NCBI GenBank assembly: GCA_012837615.1
Contig: DUQX01000072.1
Span: forward strand, 1-55,071
Source of the DNA: Bacillota bacterium
GTDB taxonomy: Bacteria > Bacillota > Dethiobacteria > DTU022 > UBA8154
Direction: 5' to 3'
DNA length: 55,071 nt
Positions 15,804 to 24,681 of this stretch are shown in pieces. A program made the translations under genes and the position numbers. Under the pieces are notes generated by a model. That model made no database searches. It was not told where the DNA came from and worked only from the letters and a program-made list of their open reading frames with translations. How positions within the stretch are numbered: position 1 is the first letter of the stretch; every line of letters begins with the position of its first letter.

Positions 15804-15832
15804 TTGATAAACACTTGCAAAAATGCTACTAT
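15804..15832 (+). promoter_or_regulatory. sigma-A promoter of apbE
   Basis: TTGATA (15804-15809), 17-base spacer, TACTAT (15827-15832), 36 bases before the apbE start. Good match at both hexamers, so apbE probably has its own promoter. Confidence 0.65.
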
Positions 15833-15868
15833 GTAGAAGGGCCGTAGTATGTCGAAAGGGGTTAATAA

Positions 15869-16888
15869 ATGAGATTTTCCCTGAAAACGGTTACTATTCT
15901 AGCATTAATGCCGCTAATCTTATTAAATATATTGGGGTGCTCAGGCGAAGAAAAATATGAAAAAACGATATTTTTAATGGATACCAAGGTGGATATTACG
16001 CTCTTCGGTCAAGATATGAACAACAAGCAGTACGCTTCCCTGGCGGATGAAATCGAAGAAGAAATGAAGCAGTTGGAAGGTGTTTTTAGCAGCCATGTTG
16101 TTGGAAGTGATATTTGTCGCATCAATGATGCTGCCGGCCAAAGACCGGTAAAGGTTAGACCGGAAACGATATTTGTAATGCAAAAGGCGCTTGAGGTTGC
16201 AGAGATCACGGGTGGGGCATTTGATCCTACGGTGGCGCCTCTTCTTGAATTATGGGGTTTCGGGGCGGATAACACCGGTGTTCCCTCTGAAAAAGAAATA
16301 TATGAAACCATGCAGCTTGTAAACTACAGGGCGGTTGAAATAGATGAGGATTCTTCTACGATCTTTTTGCCTGAACCCGGGATGAAAATAGATCTGGGAG
16401 GTATCGCTAAGGGATATATTGTTGATCAAGGCTTAAAAATTGCGGAAAACTCTTCCGCCTCAGCGTTATTTGTTAATGCTGGTGGGGATATAAGCGTTGC
16501 AGGCAACAAACCTTCCGGTGAAAATTGGAGAATTGCTATTCAGGATCCGTTTGATTCACAAAAACTAATAGCTGTTCTTAAGGTTAAAGAAGGCAGTATA
16601 GCCACTTCGGGCGGTTATCAGCGTTTTTTTGAGGTTGACGGGAAAAGATACCATCATATCCTCGATCCTGCAACTGGATATCCTGCTTCCGAAGTCGCGA
16701 GCGTTAGCATACTGGCACCGGATACGATTACGGCCGATGCTTTATCGACTGCTGTTTTTGTCTTGGGCCTGGATGATGGCATGGAACTATTGGAAAGCCT
16801 CGATGGTGTAGAGGGTGTTATTATAGATGGGCAGGGTAAAATATTTGCCAGCTCAGGGCTGATGGATGACCTGGAAATTGTGGAGTGA
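15869..16888 (+). CDS. apbE: FAD:protein FMN transferase (lipoprotein)
   Basis: ApbE attaches FMN to Thr/Ser of target proteins such as RnfD and RnfG. The 339-residue protein has a lipoprotein signal (lipobox LNILGC, Cys24), so it acts on the outer face of the membrane where the RnfG flavin sites lie. Family motifs are DLGGIAKGYIVD, NAGGDISVAG, HHILDPATGYPA and the metal-binding TADALSTAVFVLG. Its position two genes after rnfB fits a role in maturing this complex. Confidence 0.95.
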   Translation: MRFSLKTVTILALMPLILLNILGCSGEEKYEKTIFLMDTKVDITLFGQDMNNKQYASLADEIEEEMKQLEGVFSSHVVGSDICRINDAAGQRPVKVRPETIFVMQKALEVAEITGGAFDPTVAPLLELWGFGADNTGVPSEKEIYETMQLVNYRAVEIDEDSSTIFLPEPGMKIDLGGIAKGYIVDQGLKIAENSSASALFVNAGGDISVAGNKPSGENWRIAIQDPFDSQKLIAVLKVKEGSIATSGGYQRFFEVDGKRYHHILDPATGYPASEVASVSILAPDTITADALSTAVFVLGLDDGMELLESLDGVEGVIIDGQGKIFASSGLMDDLEIVE

Positions 16889-16976
16889 GAACTTTACATT
16901 GCCGGCTCGGGCATGGAAAGAAACACAGTAAAGGCGGTACCGAAAAGATTTACTATGCCAAAGGTGGTGCAACTTC

Positions 16977-17570
16977 TTGAGAGGCGGTAAAACATTTAAA
17001 ATGGTTTATATGGCTCTGCTGGTGGCTTTTGCGGTAGCTGTGCATACGGTAGAGGCGGCTATTCCCGTTCCCATTCCTGTTCCAGGAGCAAAGCTCGGCT
17101 TAGCCAATATCATCACCCTGCTGGCGATTGTTTTTTACGGTTGTCGGAGCGGCCTTATTGTTGCTTCCCTGCGCAGTATTGTCGGCAGTCTTATTATTGG
17201 AAATTTTATGGGTTTTGGTTTTTATCTCAGCTTTAGCGGCGCCGTGGCAAGCTCGCTTATGATGAGCCTTTTTATGTATCCATATAACAGGCGGAAGGTA
17301 TCCCTGATCTCCGTCAGCCTGGCGGGCGCGGTTACCTTTAACATCGTTCAGCTGGCCCTGGCGGCGGCATTGGTGCAAAACTTTGTGTTATTTAGGGGCT
17401 ATCTGCCACTTTTACTTTTACTGGCGGTTCCGACAGGTTTTTTTACAGGCCTGGCGGCAATTTTCCTGGAAAAAACCGCCGGCCATGCCGGTCTGGGGAT
17501 CGATCGCTCACTGAATATTTCAGGCAATATAGGAGCCCGCTCCGGGAAGGCAACCGGCTTCTGGGGATAG
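16977..17570 (+). CDS. Gx transporter family membrane protein (heptaprenyl diphosphate synthase component I-like)
   Basis: Hydrophobic protein of 197 residues with about five membrane segments. The PVPGAKLGLANIITL motif is diagnostic for the family named after the Gx/heptaprenyl diphosphate synthase component I proteins. Its members often sit beside apbE and rnf-like genes, as here; the true substrate or role is not established. The start is TTG 16977 with AAGGTGGTG about nine bases upstream; ATG 17001 would remove the basic N-terminus (MRGGKTFK) expected before the first helix. Confidence 0.85.
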   Translation: MRGGKTFKMVYMALLVAFAVAVHTVEAAIPVPIPVPGAKLGLANIITLLAIVFYGCRSGLIVASLRSIVGSLIIGNFMGFGFYLSFSGAVASSLMMSLFMYPYNRRKVSLISVSLAGAVTFNIVQLALAAALVQNFVLFRGYLPLLLLLAVPTGFFTGLAAIFLEKTAGHAGLGIDRSLNISGNIGARSGKATGFWG

Positions 17571-17615
17571 GGGCTGCTTACCGATTTATTTCATGTATCT
17601 GCGGGGGGTAAAAAT

Positions 17616-18176
17616 TTGGAGCAATTGATTTTGGCTTCTGCATCACCGCGCCGTGCACAATTATTAAGACAAATAGGAATTCCCTTTAAGGTAGTAAAGG
17701 GCAGTTATCATGAGCCCGAAAAAATCGATGAAAACTTGCTGGAGGATATTGCCCTGGGTAAGGCAAAAAGTGTATCTGCAAAATACCCTCAAAATTTTAT
17801 TTTGGGTGCCGATACGGTTGTTATTTGCGAAAAAAGGGTACTCGGCAAACCGAAGGATGAAGAAGAAGCTCAGAGGATGTTGCAGCTTTTAAGTGGCAGG
17901 GTTCACAGAGTAATAACCGCCGTTGCCCTCGTGAAAGGGGAACGTGAGGCTGTATCCAGGGAGGAAACGCTAGTCTGGATGCGTAATATAGAAGAAGAAG
18001 AGATTAAGGCTTATACGGCTTCTAAAGAGCCATATGATAAAGCAGCTGCCTATGCCATCCAGGGCAAAGGTGCCGTTTTTGTCGAAAAGGTACAGGGGTG
18101 TTTTTTTAATGTCGTTGGGCTGCCTATTTACAGGGTTGTGCTTATGTTAAAAGAATGGGATATGCCTGTCTGGTAA
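17616..18176 (+). CDS. maf: Maf-family nucleoside triphosphate pyrophosphatase
   Basis: 186-residue Maf protein that hydrolyses non-canonical or selected nucleoside triphosphates (house-cleaning; linked to septum formation in Bacillus). The N-terminal LILASASPRRAQLLRQIGI, ILGADTVV and PYDKAAAYAIQGKGAVFVE motifs are typical. The start is TTG 17616 after a GGGGGG ribosome site. It opens the maf-radC-mreBCD block, an order conserved in many Bacillota. Confidence 0.95.
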   Translation: MEQLILASASPRRAQLLRQIGIPFKVVKGSYHEPEKIDENLLEDIALGKAKSVSAKYPQNFILGADTVVICEKRVLGKPKDEEEAQRMLQLLSGRVHRVITAVALVKGEREAVSREETLVWMRNIEEEEIKAYTASKEPYDKAAAYAIQGKGAVFVEKVQGCFFNVVGLPIYRVVLMLKEWDMPVW

Positions 18177-18215
18177 GGGGAGATTAGGGCGGATAGGGGG
18201 AGATTAAGGCGGAAA
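18177..18215 (+). repeat. tandem duplication of about 19 bp before radC
   Basis: 18177-18195 and 18196-18215 are near-identical copies of a unit reading GGGGAGATTAGGGCGG plus three to four bases. Each copy contains a purine-rich ribosome-site-like stretch; the one in copy two serves radC. Confidence 0.6.
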
Positions 18216-18235
18216 AGAAAATCACGATTAAAGAC

Positions 18236-18895
18236 TTGCCGTTAGAAGAGCGCCCCCGGGAAAAAATGAAAGAGCAGGGGGCAGAAAAACTTTCCAATGC
18301 GGAGTTACTTGCAATTTTACTAAGAACAGGCTATCGGGAAACGACAGCATTGCACCTGGCGGAAAGGATTATCTCCCAGGCAGGCGGATTGCGCTTTTTG
18401 CCGGATTATACTCTGGAAGAACTGCAGGAAATTAAGGGGATAGGATTGGCGAAAGCTGTTCAAATCAAAGCAGCGCTGGAGCTGGGCAGGCGTATGGCTT
18501 CCGCGCTGCGTCCTGCAAGCCTTTCCTTGAGCTCTCCTCAGGAAGTGGCTAACTTTTTAATGGAAGAGATGCGCTACTATCAAAAAGAGTATTTCAGGGC
18601 AATTCTTGTCAATACAAAAAATAAAATTATTTCCCTGGAGGATATTTCGGTTGGCAGTTTGAATTCTTCTATCGTGCATCCCCGAGAGATTTATAATCTT
18701 GCGGTGAAGAAGAGCGCTGCTGCGGTTATTTTAGTACATAACCATCCCAGCGGCGATCCGACCCCAAGCCGTGAAGATCTTGAGGTTACTAAAAGGTTGG
18801 TGGAAGCTGGCAAAATCCTCGGTATTAATGTGCTGGATCATATTATTATCGGAGAGGGCAGGTACCTGAGCTTTAAAGAAAAAGGCCTTCTTTAG
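18236..18895 (+). CDS. radC: RadC family protein (JAB/MPN domain)
   Basis: The protein has an N-terminal helix-hairpin-helix region (ELLAILLRTG, LQEIKGIGLAKAVQIKAALELGRR) and a C-terminal JAB domain with the JAMM metal motif HNHPSGDPTPSREDL. The function is unsettled despite the DNA-repair name. The start is uncertain. TTG 18236 gives 219 residues, but homologues begin with MTIKDLP, and in-frame sequence upstream encodes KITIKDLP with ATC (18221) exactly where their ATG lies; AAGGCGG sits eight bases before that ATC, and no ATG, GTG or TTG lies between the upstream stop (18194) and 18236. Either ATC is used or translation starts at TTG. Confidence 0.9.
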   Translation: MPLEERPREKMKEQGAEKLSNAELLAILLRTGYRETTALHLAERIISQAGGLRFLPDYTLEELQEIKGIGLAKAVQIKAALELGRRMASALRPASLSLSSPQEVANFLMEEMRYYQKEYFRAILVNTKNKIISLEDISVGSLNSSIVHPREIYNLAVKKSAAAVILVHNHPSGDPTPSREDLEVTKRLVEAGKILGINVLDHIIIGEGRYLSFKEKGLL

Positions 18896-18947
18896 CTAAT
18901 TCTGACATATCATGTTATAATATTCCATTATAAGAAAATAACACATC

Positions 18948-18977
18948 TTGTGCCAGCTTTATAAAGTTTGATATAAT
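18948..18977 (+). promoter_or_regulatory. promoter of mreB
   Basis: TTGTGC (18948-18953), 18-base spacer, perfect TATAAT (18972-18977), 42 bases upstream of mreB. Confidence 0.6.
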
Positions 18978-19019
18978 TCAACAGAGTAAAAAACGGTGAA
19001 AGAAAGGGGAAGGCCATAA

Positions 19020-20054
19020 ATGGCATTTCTTGCAGGTTTATTTTCCAGGAATATCGGCATTGACCTGGGTACTGCCAATACTTTGGTCTATGTGAAGGGT
19101 AAAGGAATCGTGCTCCGCGAGCCTTCTGTGGTAGCTATACGCAGGGATACGGGCACTATTCTCTCTGTAGGCGAAGAGGCAAAGAGGATGATCGGGCGTA
19201 CTCCCGGCAACATAATCGCTATAAGGCCGATGAAGGATGGAGTTATCGCTGATTTTGATGTTACGCAAATCATGTTACGTCATTTTATCGCTAAATCTTA
19301 CCGCCGCAGGGCGATTTTTCTGCCTCAAGTTGTTGTCTGTGTTCCTTCAGGGGTAACGGAGGTAGAGAAAAGAGCAGTTTTGGACGCTACCAAGCAGGCC
19401 GGAGCAAAAGAGGCTTTTCTAATTGAAGAACCGATGGCTGCAGCTATCGGGGCGGGCCTGCCTGTTGAAGAGCCGACGGGAAGTATGATCGTTGATGTGG
19501 GCGGAGGTACTTGCGAGGTTGCGGTAATATCCCTGGGGGGTATTGTGAATAGCCAGTCAATCCGTGTTGGAGGGGACGAATTGGATGATGCAATTATTAA
19601 TTATATCAAAAAAACTTACAATTTGATGATTGGAGAGCGCACTGCGGAGGAAATCAAGATTAAAATTGGTTCCGCTTATCGCCTTGAGGAAGAAGAATAT
19701 CTCGAAATCAGGGGGAGAGACCTGGTAAACGGGTTGCCGAAGACATTGAGTGTTGGCGCCTGGGAAATCCAATCTGCATTATTGGAGCCGGTAACCGCTA
19801 TTTTGGAAACGATCAAAATCACACTCGAGAGGACTCCTCCCGAGCTGGCTGCGGACATTATGGAGAAGGGCATTGTAATGACCGGCGGAGGTGCTCTTTT
19901 AAAAGGTTTGGACAAACTTATTATAGAGGAAACAGGTATGCCGGTATACCTAGCAGAGAATCCTCTTGATTGCGTTGTTTTAGGAACGGGTAAGGTGCTG
20001 ACAGCTATAGATCTTTTGAAAAGGGTGTCTGTAACTCCGAAGAGATCCTTTTAA
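19020..20054 (+). CDS. mreB: rod shape-determining protein MreB
   Basis: Actin-like ATPase of 344 residues that organises lateral wall synthesis. Visible are the phosphate-1 motif [41 protein letters not shown], [21 protein letters not shown] sequence (here [17 protein letters not shown]), and [13 protein letters not shown]. Length is normal. A GGGGAAGG ribosome site precedes the ATG. It begins the mreBCD-pbp2-rodA group. Confidence 0.97.
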   Translation: MAFLAGLFSRNIGIDLGTANTLVYVKGKGIVLREPSVVAIRRDTGTILSVGEEAKRMIGRTPGNIIAIRPMKDGVIADFDVTQIMLRHFIAKSYRRRAIFLPQVVVCVPSGVTEVEKRAVLDATKQAGAKEAFLIEEPMAAAIGAGLPVEEPTGSMIVDVGGGTCEVAVISLGGIVNSQSIRVGGDELDDAIINYIKKTYNLMIGERTAEEIKIKIGSAYRLEEEEYLEIRGRDLVNGLPKTLSVGAWEIQSALLEPVTAILETIKITLERTPPELAADIMEKGIVMTGGGALLKGLDKLIIEETGMPVYLAENPLDCVVLGTGKVLTAIDLLKRVSVTPKRSF

Positions 20055-20106
20055 ATATTTGGGTTAAATAGATAATAGATAAATAAAAAAAGTAAGGGTG
20101 TTGGGG

Positions 20107-21021
20107 TTGAATCAAACTACCCGGAAGGTGATAGGTTTATTAGGATTAATCATCGTATTGCTTTCCATGATTTACTATACAGGAGTATTTCGTTCACGCT
20201 ATACCTTTGCCGAGGATCTATTATTGACAGGTCTTTCACCAGTGCAGGGGTTTTTTTCTAGGGTTGGTCACAGGACCTATACTTTTTTTCAGGGGATGTT
20301 TGATTACGAGAGGGTTCTGGCAGAAAATAAAAGCCTCAGGGAGGAAATTGCAGCCAGGGATAACCTGAGCCATCAGTTGCTGGAATTACAAAAAGAAAAC
20401 CATCGTTTAAGAGAAATGCTTGGTTTTGAGAACAGCGTAGAATATTCTCTTTTGCCCGCTGAGGTTATAGCAAGGGATCCCAGCTACTGGTTTGAAACTA
20501 TTACTATTAATAAAGGGTTCGATGATGGTGTAAAAAAGGATATGGCTGTAGTTACTTCCCAGGGGCTGGTTGGAAGTGTTTATTTTGTATCCCAAAACTC
20601 TTCCCAGGTGCTCATGCTTACCGATTCACGGCGGGCGGTAAGCGCGCTTGTACAGCGCTCCCGGGAACCCGGCTCAATCGGGATCGTTGAGGGATACCCC
20701 CAGAAAAATGGATTTTTGAGGATGGTTAACCTGCCCCCGGACGCAAACATACAAACAGGTGACGCCATTATTTCTTCCGGACTGGGTGGAATTTTTCCCA
20801 AGGGGCTGGTAATTGGTCACGTGGTGGAAGTAGAAAAGGATCAGTATGGCTTGTTGCAGCAGGCCCTTGTTGCCCCTGCTGTTAATTTTAACCGCCTGGA
20901 AGAGGTTTTTATCGTTATTGATTACAGTAGGGAAGCAATTAATGAAATAGATGAAGCGGATAATGTTGAAATGGATAATAATAAAGCGGAGGATGAAGGC
21001 GAAATAGTATCCGAAACATAA
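20107..21021 (+). CDS. mreC: rod shape-determining protein MreC
   Basis: Bitopic membrane protein of about 304 residues: an N-terminal membrane helix (about 10-28), a coiled coil (about 65-100, rich in Leu and Glu), then the beta-barrel extracellular domain with DPSYWFETITINKG and GLVGSVYFVSQNSSQVLMLTD. The C-terminus is an acidic tail. It links MreB to the wall synthases. TTG 20107 is preferred (AAGGGTG six bases upstream); GTG 20098 is also in frame but overlaps that site. Confidence 0.93.
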   Translation: MNQTTRKVIGLLGLIIVLLSMIYYTGVFRSRYTFAEDLLLTGLSPVQGFFSRVGHRTYTFFQGMFDYERVLAENKSLREEIAARDNLSHQLLELQKENHRLREMLGFENSVEYSLLPAEVIARDPSYWFETITINKGFDDGVKKDMAVVTSQGLVGSVYFVSQNSSQVLMLTDSRRAVSALVQRSREPGSIGIVEGYPQKNGFLRMVNLPPDANIQTGDAIISSGLGGIFPKGLVIGHVVEVEKDQYGLLQQALVAPAVNFNRLEEVFIVIDYSREAINEIDEADNVEMDNNKAEDEGEIVSET

Positions 21022-21086
21022 CCCGTCTTTAGTTTACATAATGGCCATAAACATAGCATGCAATTTCATCCTAAGGGGGAGTATAA

Positions 21087-21611
21087 CTGAACAATAAATC
21101 CCTTTACGTTCCTTATCTTATCGTTACTTTTATTTTTTTAATTATTATTGTCCTGCAGGGTTCTTTTCTTTCATTTTTCCTTGATGGAGCCGCTGTTCCC
21201 GATTTACTGCTGATTGCGGTAGTTTGCCTTGTATTCCTTTGGTCTGAAGATAGGGGGATTATTGTAGGGTTAATTGCCGGATTTCTTCAGGATCTTTTCT
21301 TTGGACCTGCTTTGGGGTTTTTTACGCTTTCAAAAATGATTGTGGCTATATTGGCCGGGGCGGCATCCCGGGAAATATATAGAGACCAGATAATAGGGCC
21401 TATGATAACCGTATTTTTTGCAACTTTTCTTCACGAGATTATTGTTTATGCTCTTGCAAGCTTTTTTTGGGGTATTGAAATCGGCTTCTATTATTCCCTG
21501 GAAAAATTATTTCTGCCAAAAGCCATCGCTCATTTTATTTTAACGCTGTTTTTATATCCTTTGTTTTACCGCGCTGAACAAAAGCAATTTTTTAATCCTT
21601 CCTTTAAATAA
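21087..21611 (+). CDS. mreD: rod shape-determining protein MreD, CTG start
   Basis: Membrane protein of about 174 residues with five to six hydrophobic segments, the usual MreD size. The frame runs without a stop from 21087, directly after an in-frame TAA (21084-21086). The first codon is CTG, preceded by AGGGGGAG at 21073-21081, and the encoded N-terminus (NNKSLYVPYLIVTFIFL) looks like a normal MreD start, with VPDLLLIAVV and the GLIAGFLQDLFFGPALGFF motif following. The first standard start codon in frame (TTG 21312) would delete the first 75 residues including this motif. CTG initiation is therefore the best reading. Confidence 0.88.
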   Translation: MNNKSLYVPYLIVTFIFLIIIVLQGSFLSFFLDGAAVPDLLLIAVVCLVFLWSEDRGIIVGLIAGFLQDLFFGPALGFFTLSKMIVAILAGAASREIYRDQIIGPMITVFFATFLHEIIVYALASFFWGIEIGFYYSLEKLFLPKAIAHFILTLFLYPLFYRAEQKQFFNPSFK

Positions 21612-21648
21612 TTGTTTAGGAGACATTTTAAACTTAAGGTTGAGAACA

Positions 21649-23517
21649 ATGAACAAAGCAATGTTAAAAAGAATCAGGGTTTTTATTGCCTTGGTGGTTT
21701 TAATTTTTATTATTCTTTCCTCCAGATTGGCTTACTTGCAGATAATCCAATATGATTATTACTGGAACAGGGCTGAAAATAACCGCTTGCGAATTTTGCC
21801 TATAACCGCTCCACGGGGAGAAATATATGCTAAAAACGGAGAGCAGCTGGTGACAAACAGGCCTGGCTTTACTGTATCCCTGGTGGATCTCGGCAGTGGC
21901 TATAGCGACAATACAATTACCTTTCTTTCAGGGCTGCTTGAGATGGATGAGCAGGAAATAAACGAAAAAATTGATCTGCAGAATTACCGCCGTTACCTGC
22001 CGGTACGCCTGAAAACAGACGTAGATATTGAAATAGTATCAAAAATTGCCGAAAGACGTCTGGAGCTGCCCGGTGTCATGATCGAAGTCCAACCTATAAG
22101 GAACTATGTTTATGGAAGTTTTGCTTCCCATATACTTGGTTACATGGGGGAGGGGACAGTGCCGGAGAGGATTAAGGAATACTGGGGGGGGCTTGGTTAT
22201 GAATACCAGCCCGGGGAGCTGGTAGGGCAGTCGGGAATTGAGCTGGCCTGGGAACCTTTTTTGCGGGGAGAAGATGGAGGCGTGCAAGTTGAGGTAAATT
22301 CCACAGGCCAGGCCATCAGGGAGTTTGAAAGGGTCGAGCCTGTACCCGGCGCCAATTTGTTTTTAACGCTTGACTTGCAGCTGCAGCAGGTGTTAGAGCG
22401 GTCGCTGGTGGAAGTGATAGAAGGTTTGTTGTCCGCGGGAAATGAGTATGCGGGGGAAGCGGCAGCGGTAGTCCTAGATCCCCGCAATGGGCGAATACTC
22501 GCCATGGCCAGTATTCCTTCCTATAATCTTAACACCTTCCGATTTGACTTTTCTCAGCTGGTAAACGACCCCCTGCGTCCTCTTGTAAACAAAGCGATAG
22601 AGGAACACTATCCAGTGGGTTCAACTTTCAAAATGGTGACTGCTATGGGTGCACTCGAAAAGGGGCTTATTTCAAGAACGGAACGGGTATATTGCGGCGG
22701 AACAATAACGCGTTACGGGGCAACCAAATCCTGTTATCATGGCCGTGCCCACGGGGCGATGAACATTCTGGAGGCTATAAAAAAATCATGCAACATTTTT
22801 TTCTATGAGCTGGGTTTGCGCCAGGGGATCGATGCTTTAGCATATTATTCCCGCCAGTTTGGTTTTGGCAATGTGGTGGGTTTAAAAGATATCTTTGGCG
22901 AGAAAAGCGGTATTGTGGCCAGCAGGGAGTTTAAAAGCACGCTGTATCCGGATGAGCCATGGTATCCGGCGGAGACGATGGATGCTTCTATTGGGCAGAG
23001 TTTTCACAGCATAACCCCGCTGCAGCTGGCAAACTATGCAGCCATGATTGCCAATTGCGGTGTTCATTACCGGCCCTATCTGGTAGAAAAAGTTGTTGAT
23101 ACCGAAGGTTCCACGGTAATGATAGCCGAACCTGAGGTTCTTTCTTACATGGAAGCTAAAGATACCAGCTGGGAAATAATCCGGGAAGGGATGTCGCTGG
23201 TTACCCAGCCAGGAGGAACAGGTGCCCTTCTGGCGGATTTACCGGTCAGGGTGGCGGGGAAAACAGGTACAGCACAGGTTGTTGGCAAGGACGGTTCTAT
23301 TCCCTCACACAGTCTTTTTGTGGGTTATGCCCCTCTGGAGGATCCCGAACTTGCCTTTGCAGTGATAATAAAACACGGGGAATCCAGCGGAAGCACTTCT
23401 ATCCCGGTCGTTCGTAAGATAATTGAACATTATTTTGGTGCCCCTGAAGAATCGTTAGACAGCTTAGCAAACAATTCAGCAGACAGTTCTAGGGAAGGGA
23501 ACATTCAGAATGATTGA
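21649..23517 (+). CDS. mrdA: penicillin-binding protein 2 (elongasome transpeptidase)
   Basis: Class B penicillin-binding protein of about 622 residues: N-terminal membrane anchor, PBP dimerisation domain (TAPRGEIYAKNGEQLVTNRPG), then transpeptidase with SxxK in PVGSTFK (Ser about 325), SxN in KSCN and KTG in GKTGTAQ. It crosslinks peptidoglycan together with RodA. ATG 21649 is preferred (TTAAGG nine bases upstream). The last eight bases overlap rodA, indicating coupling. Confidence 0.95.
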   Translation: MNKAMLKRIRVFIALVVLIFIILSSRLAYLQIIQYDYYWNRAENNRLRILPITAPRGEIYAKNGEQLVTNRPGFTVSLVDLGSGYSDNTITFLSGLLEMDEQEINEKIDLQNYRRYLPVRLKTDVDIEIVSKIAERRLELPGVMIEVQPIRNYVYGSFASHILGYMGEGTVPERIKEYWGGLGYEYQPGELVGQSGIELAWEPFLRGEDGGVQVEVNSTGQAIREFERVEPVPGANLFLTLDLQLQQVLERSLVEVIEGLLSAGNEYAGEAAAVVLDPRNGRILAMASIPSYNLNTFRFDFSQLVNDPLRPLVNKAIEEHYPVGSTFKMVTAMGALEKGLISRTERVYCGGTITRYGATKSCYHGRAHGAMNILEAIKKSCNIFFYELGLRQGIDALAYYSRQFGFGNVVGLKDIFGEKSGIVASREFKSTLYPDEPWYPAETMDASIGQSFHSITPLQLANYAAMIANCGVHYRPYLVEKVVDTEGSTVMIAEPEVLSYMEAKDTSWEIIREGMSLVTQPGGTGALLADLPVRVAGKTGTAQVVGKDGSIPSHSLFVGYAPLEDPELAFAVIIKHGESSGSTSIPVVRKIIEHYFGAPEESLDSLANNSADSSREGNIQND

Positions 23518-24613
23518 CCGCCGGCTTTTAAAAAATCTAAACTATCAGCTTTTATTAATAATGTTTATCCTCTGCTTTTACGGATTGCTGGTTATCAGCA
23601 GCGCATCGCAGGGAATAGGTATTGATGATTCATTTTATTATGTTAGGAAGCAGATTATTGGAATCTCTATCGGGCTGGTTGCTATGATTGCCGTTCTTTG
23701 TATCGATTATATAAACTATTACCGGTGGTCATGGTATCTGTATGCCTGCAACCTGATATTTTTGGGCCTGGTCCTTTTTATAGGCAGCGAAGGAGGAGGA
23801 GCCTACCGCTGGATAAACCTAAAAGTTTTTGACTTCCAGCCATCAGAGCTGTCAAAATTAATAATCATAATTACCCTGGCTGCTCTGTTGATGGATTACG
23901 AGGAGAAGCCGAAAAGCATCTCCAGTGTGCTGATTTTTTTTTCCCATGTCTTAATCCCTATGATTCTAATTTTTTTGCAGCCGGACCTGGGGACGGCATT
24001 GGTTTTTATTGCCATATTTTTTGGGATGCTTTATTTTGCAGGATTAACCTGGAAGCATTTATTACCCGTAGTGTGTGCTGGCCTGGCCTTTCTACCTCTT
24101 TTGTGGACCCGTCTTTTGCCTTACCAGAAAATGCGTCTTGTTGTTTTTTTTAATCCCGAGCTGGATCCTCTCGGTTACGGGTACCAGTTAAAGCAGTCGA
24201 TGATAGCGATCGGCTCCGGGGGAGTGACCGGCAAGGGTATTTATCAAGGAACGCAGGCCGGCCTGCAATTTTTACCGGAACCTTACACCGATTTTATTTT
24301 TTCTGTACTGGGGGAGGAGCTTGGTTTTTTGGGGGCTGTTGTCCTTCTGCTTTTATATTTTTTTCTCATCTACCATATTCTTAAAATCGGTTCTTATTCC
24401 AAAGATACTTTTGGGGCATATATCTGTGTCGGTGTTGCTGTCATGCTGGTATTTCAGATACTGGTGAACATCGGGATGACTTTAAGTATTATGCCGGTTA
24501 CCGGGATACCCCTTCCTTTTATGAGTTACGGGGGAAATGCTATGCTTGTAAATATGCTCTCCATCGGGATCGTGCTCAACATAGGTATGCGGCGGCATAA
24601 GATTCAATTTTAG
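23510..24613 (+). CDS. rodA: rod shape-determining protein RodA (SEDS glycosyltransferase)
   Basis: Polytopic SEDS-family membrane protein, 367 residues, about ten helices. Motifs: FQPSELSKL, QPDLGTALVF, the extracytoplasmic loop with PEPYTDFIFSVLGEELGFLG, and GMTLSIMPVTGIPLPFMSYGG. It polymerises lipid II with its class B PBP partner encoded immediately upstream (overlapping by eight bases). No minCDE genes lie between pbp2 and rodA, an arrangement often seen in related organisms. Confidence 0.96.
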   Translation: MIDRRLLKNLNYQLLLIMFILCFYGLLVISSASQGIGIDDSFYYVRKQIIGISIGLVAMIAVLCIDYINYYRWSWYLYACNLIFLGLVLFIGSEGGGAYRWINLKVFDFQPSELSKLIIIITLAALLMDYEEKPKSISSVLIFFSHVLIPMILIFLQPDLGTALVFIAIFFGMLYFAGLTWKHLLPVVCAGLAFLPLLWTRLLPYQKMRLVVFFNPELDPLGYGYQLKQSMIAIGSGGVTGKGIYQGTQAGLQFLPEPYTDFIFSVLGEELGFLGAVVLLLLYFFLIYHILKIGSYSKDTFGAYICVGVAVMLVFQILVNIGMTLSIMPVTGIPLPFMSYGGNAMLVNMLSIGIVLNIGMRRHKIQF

Positions 24614-24681
24614 CATAAGCATAAAGAGATGCCGCCGGGAATATATATGTACAGGCAGTGCTATCCTGGGAGGGTGCAAAG

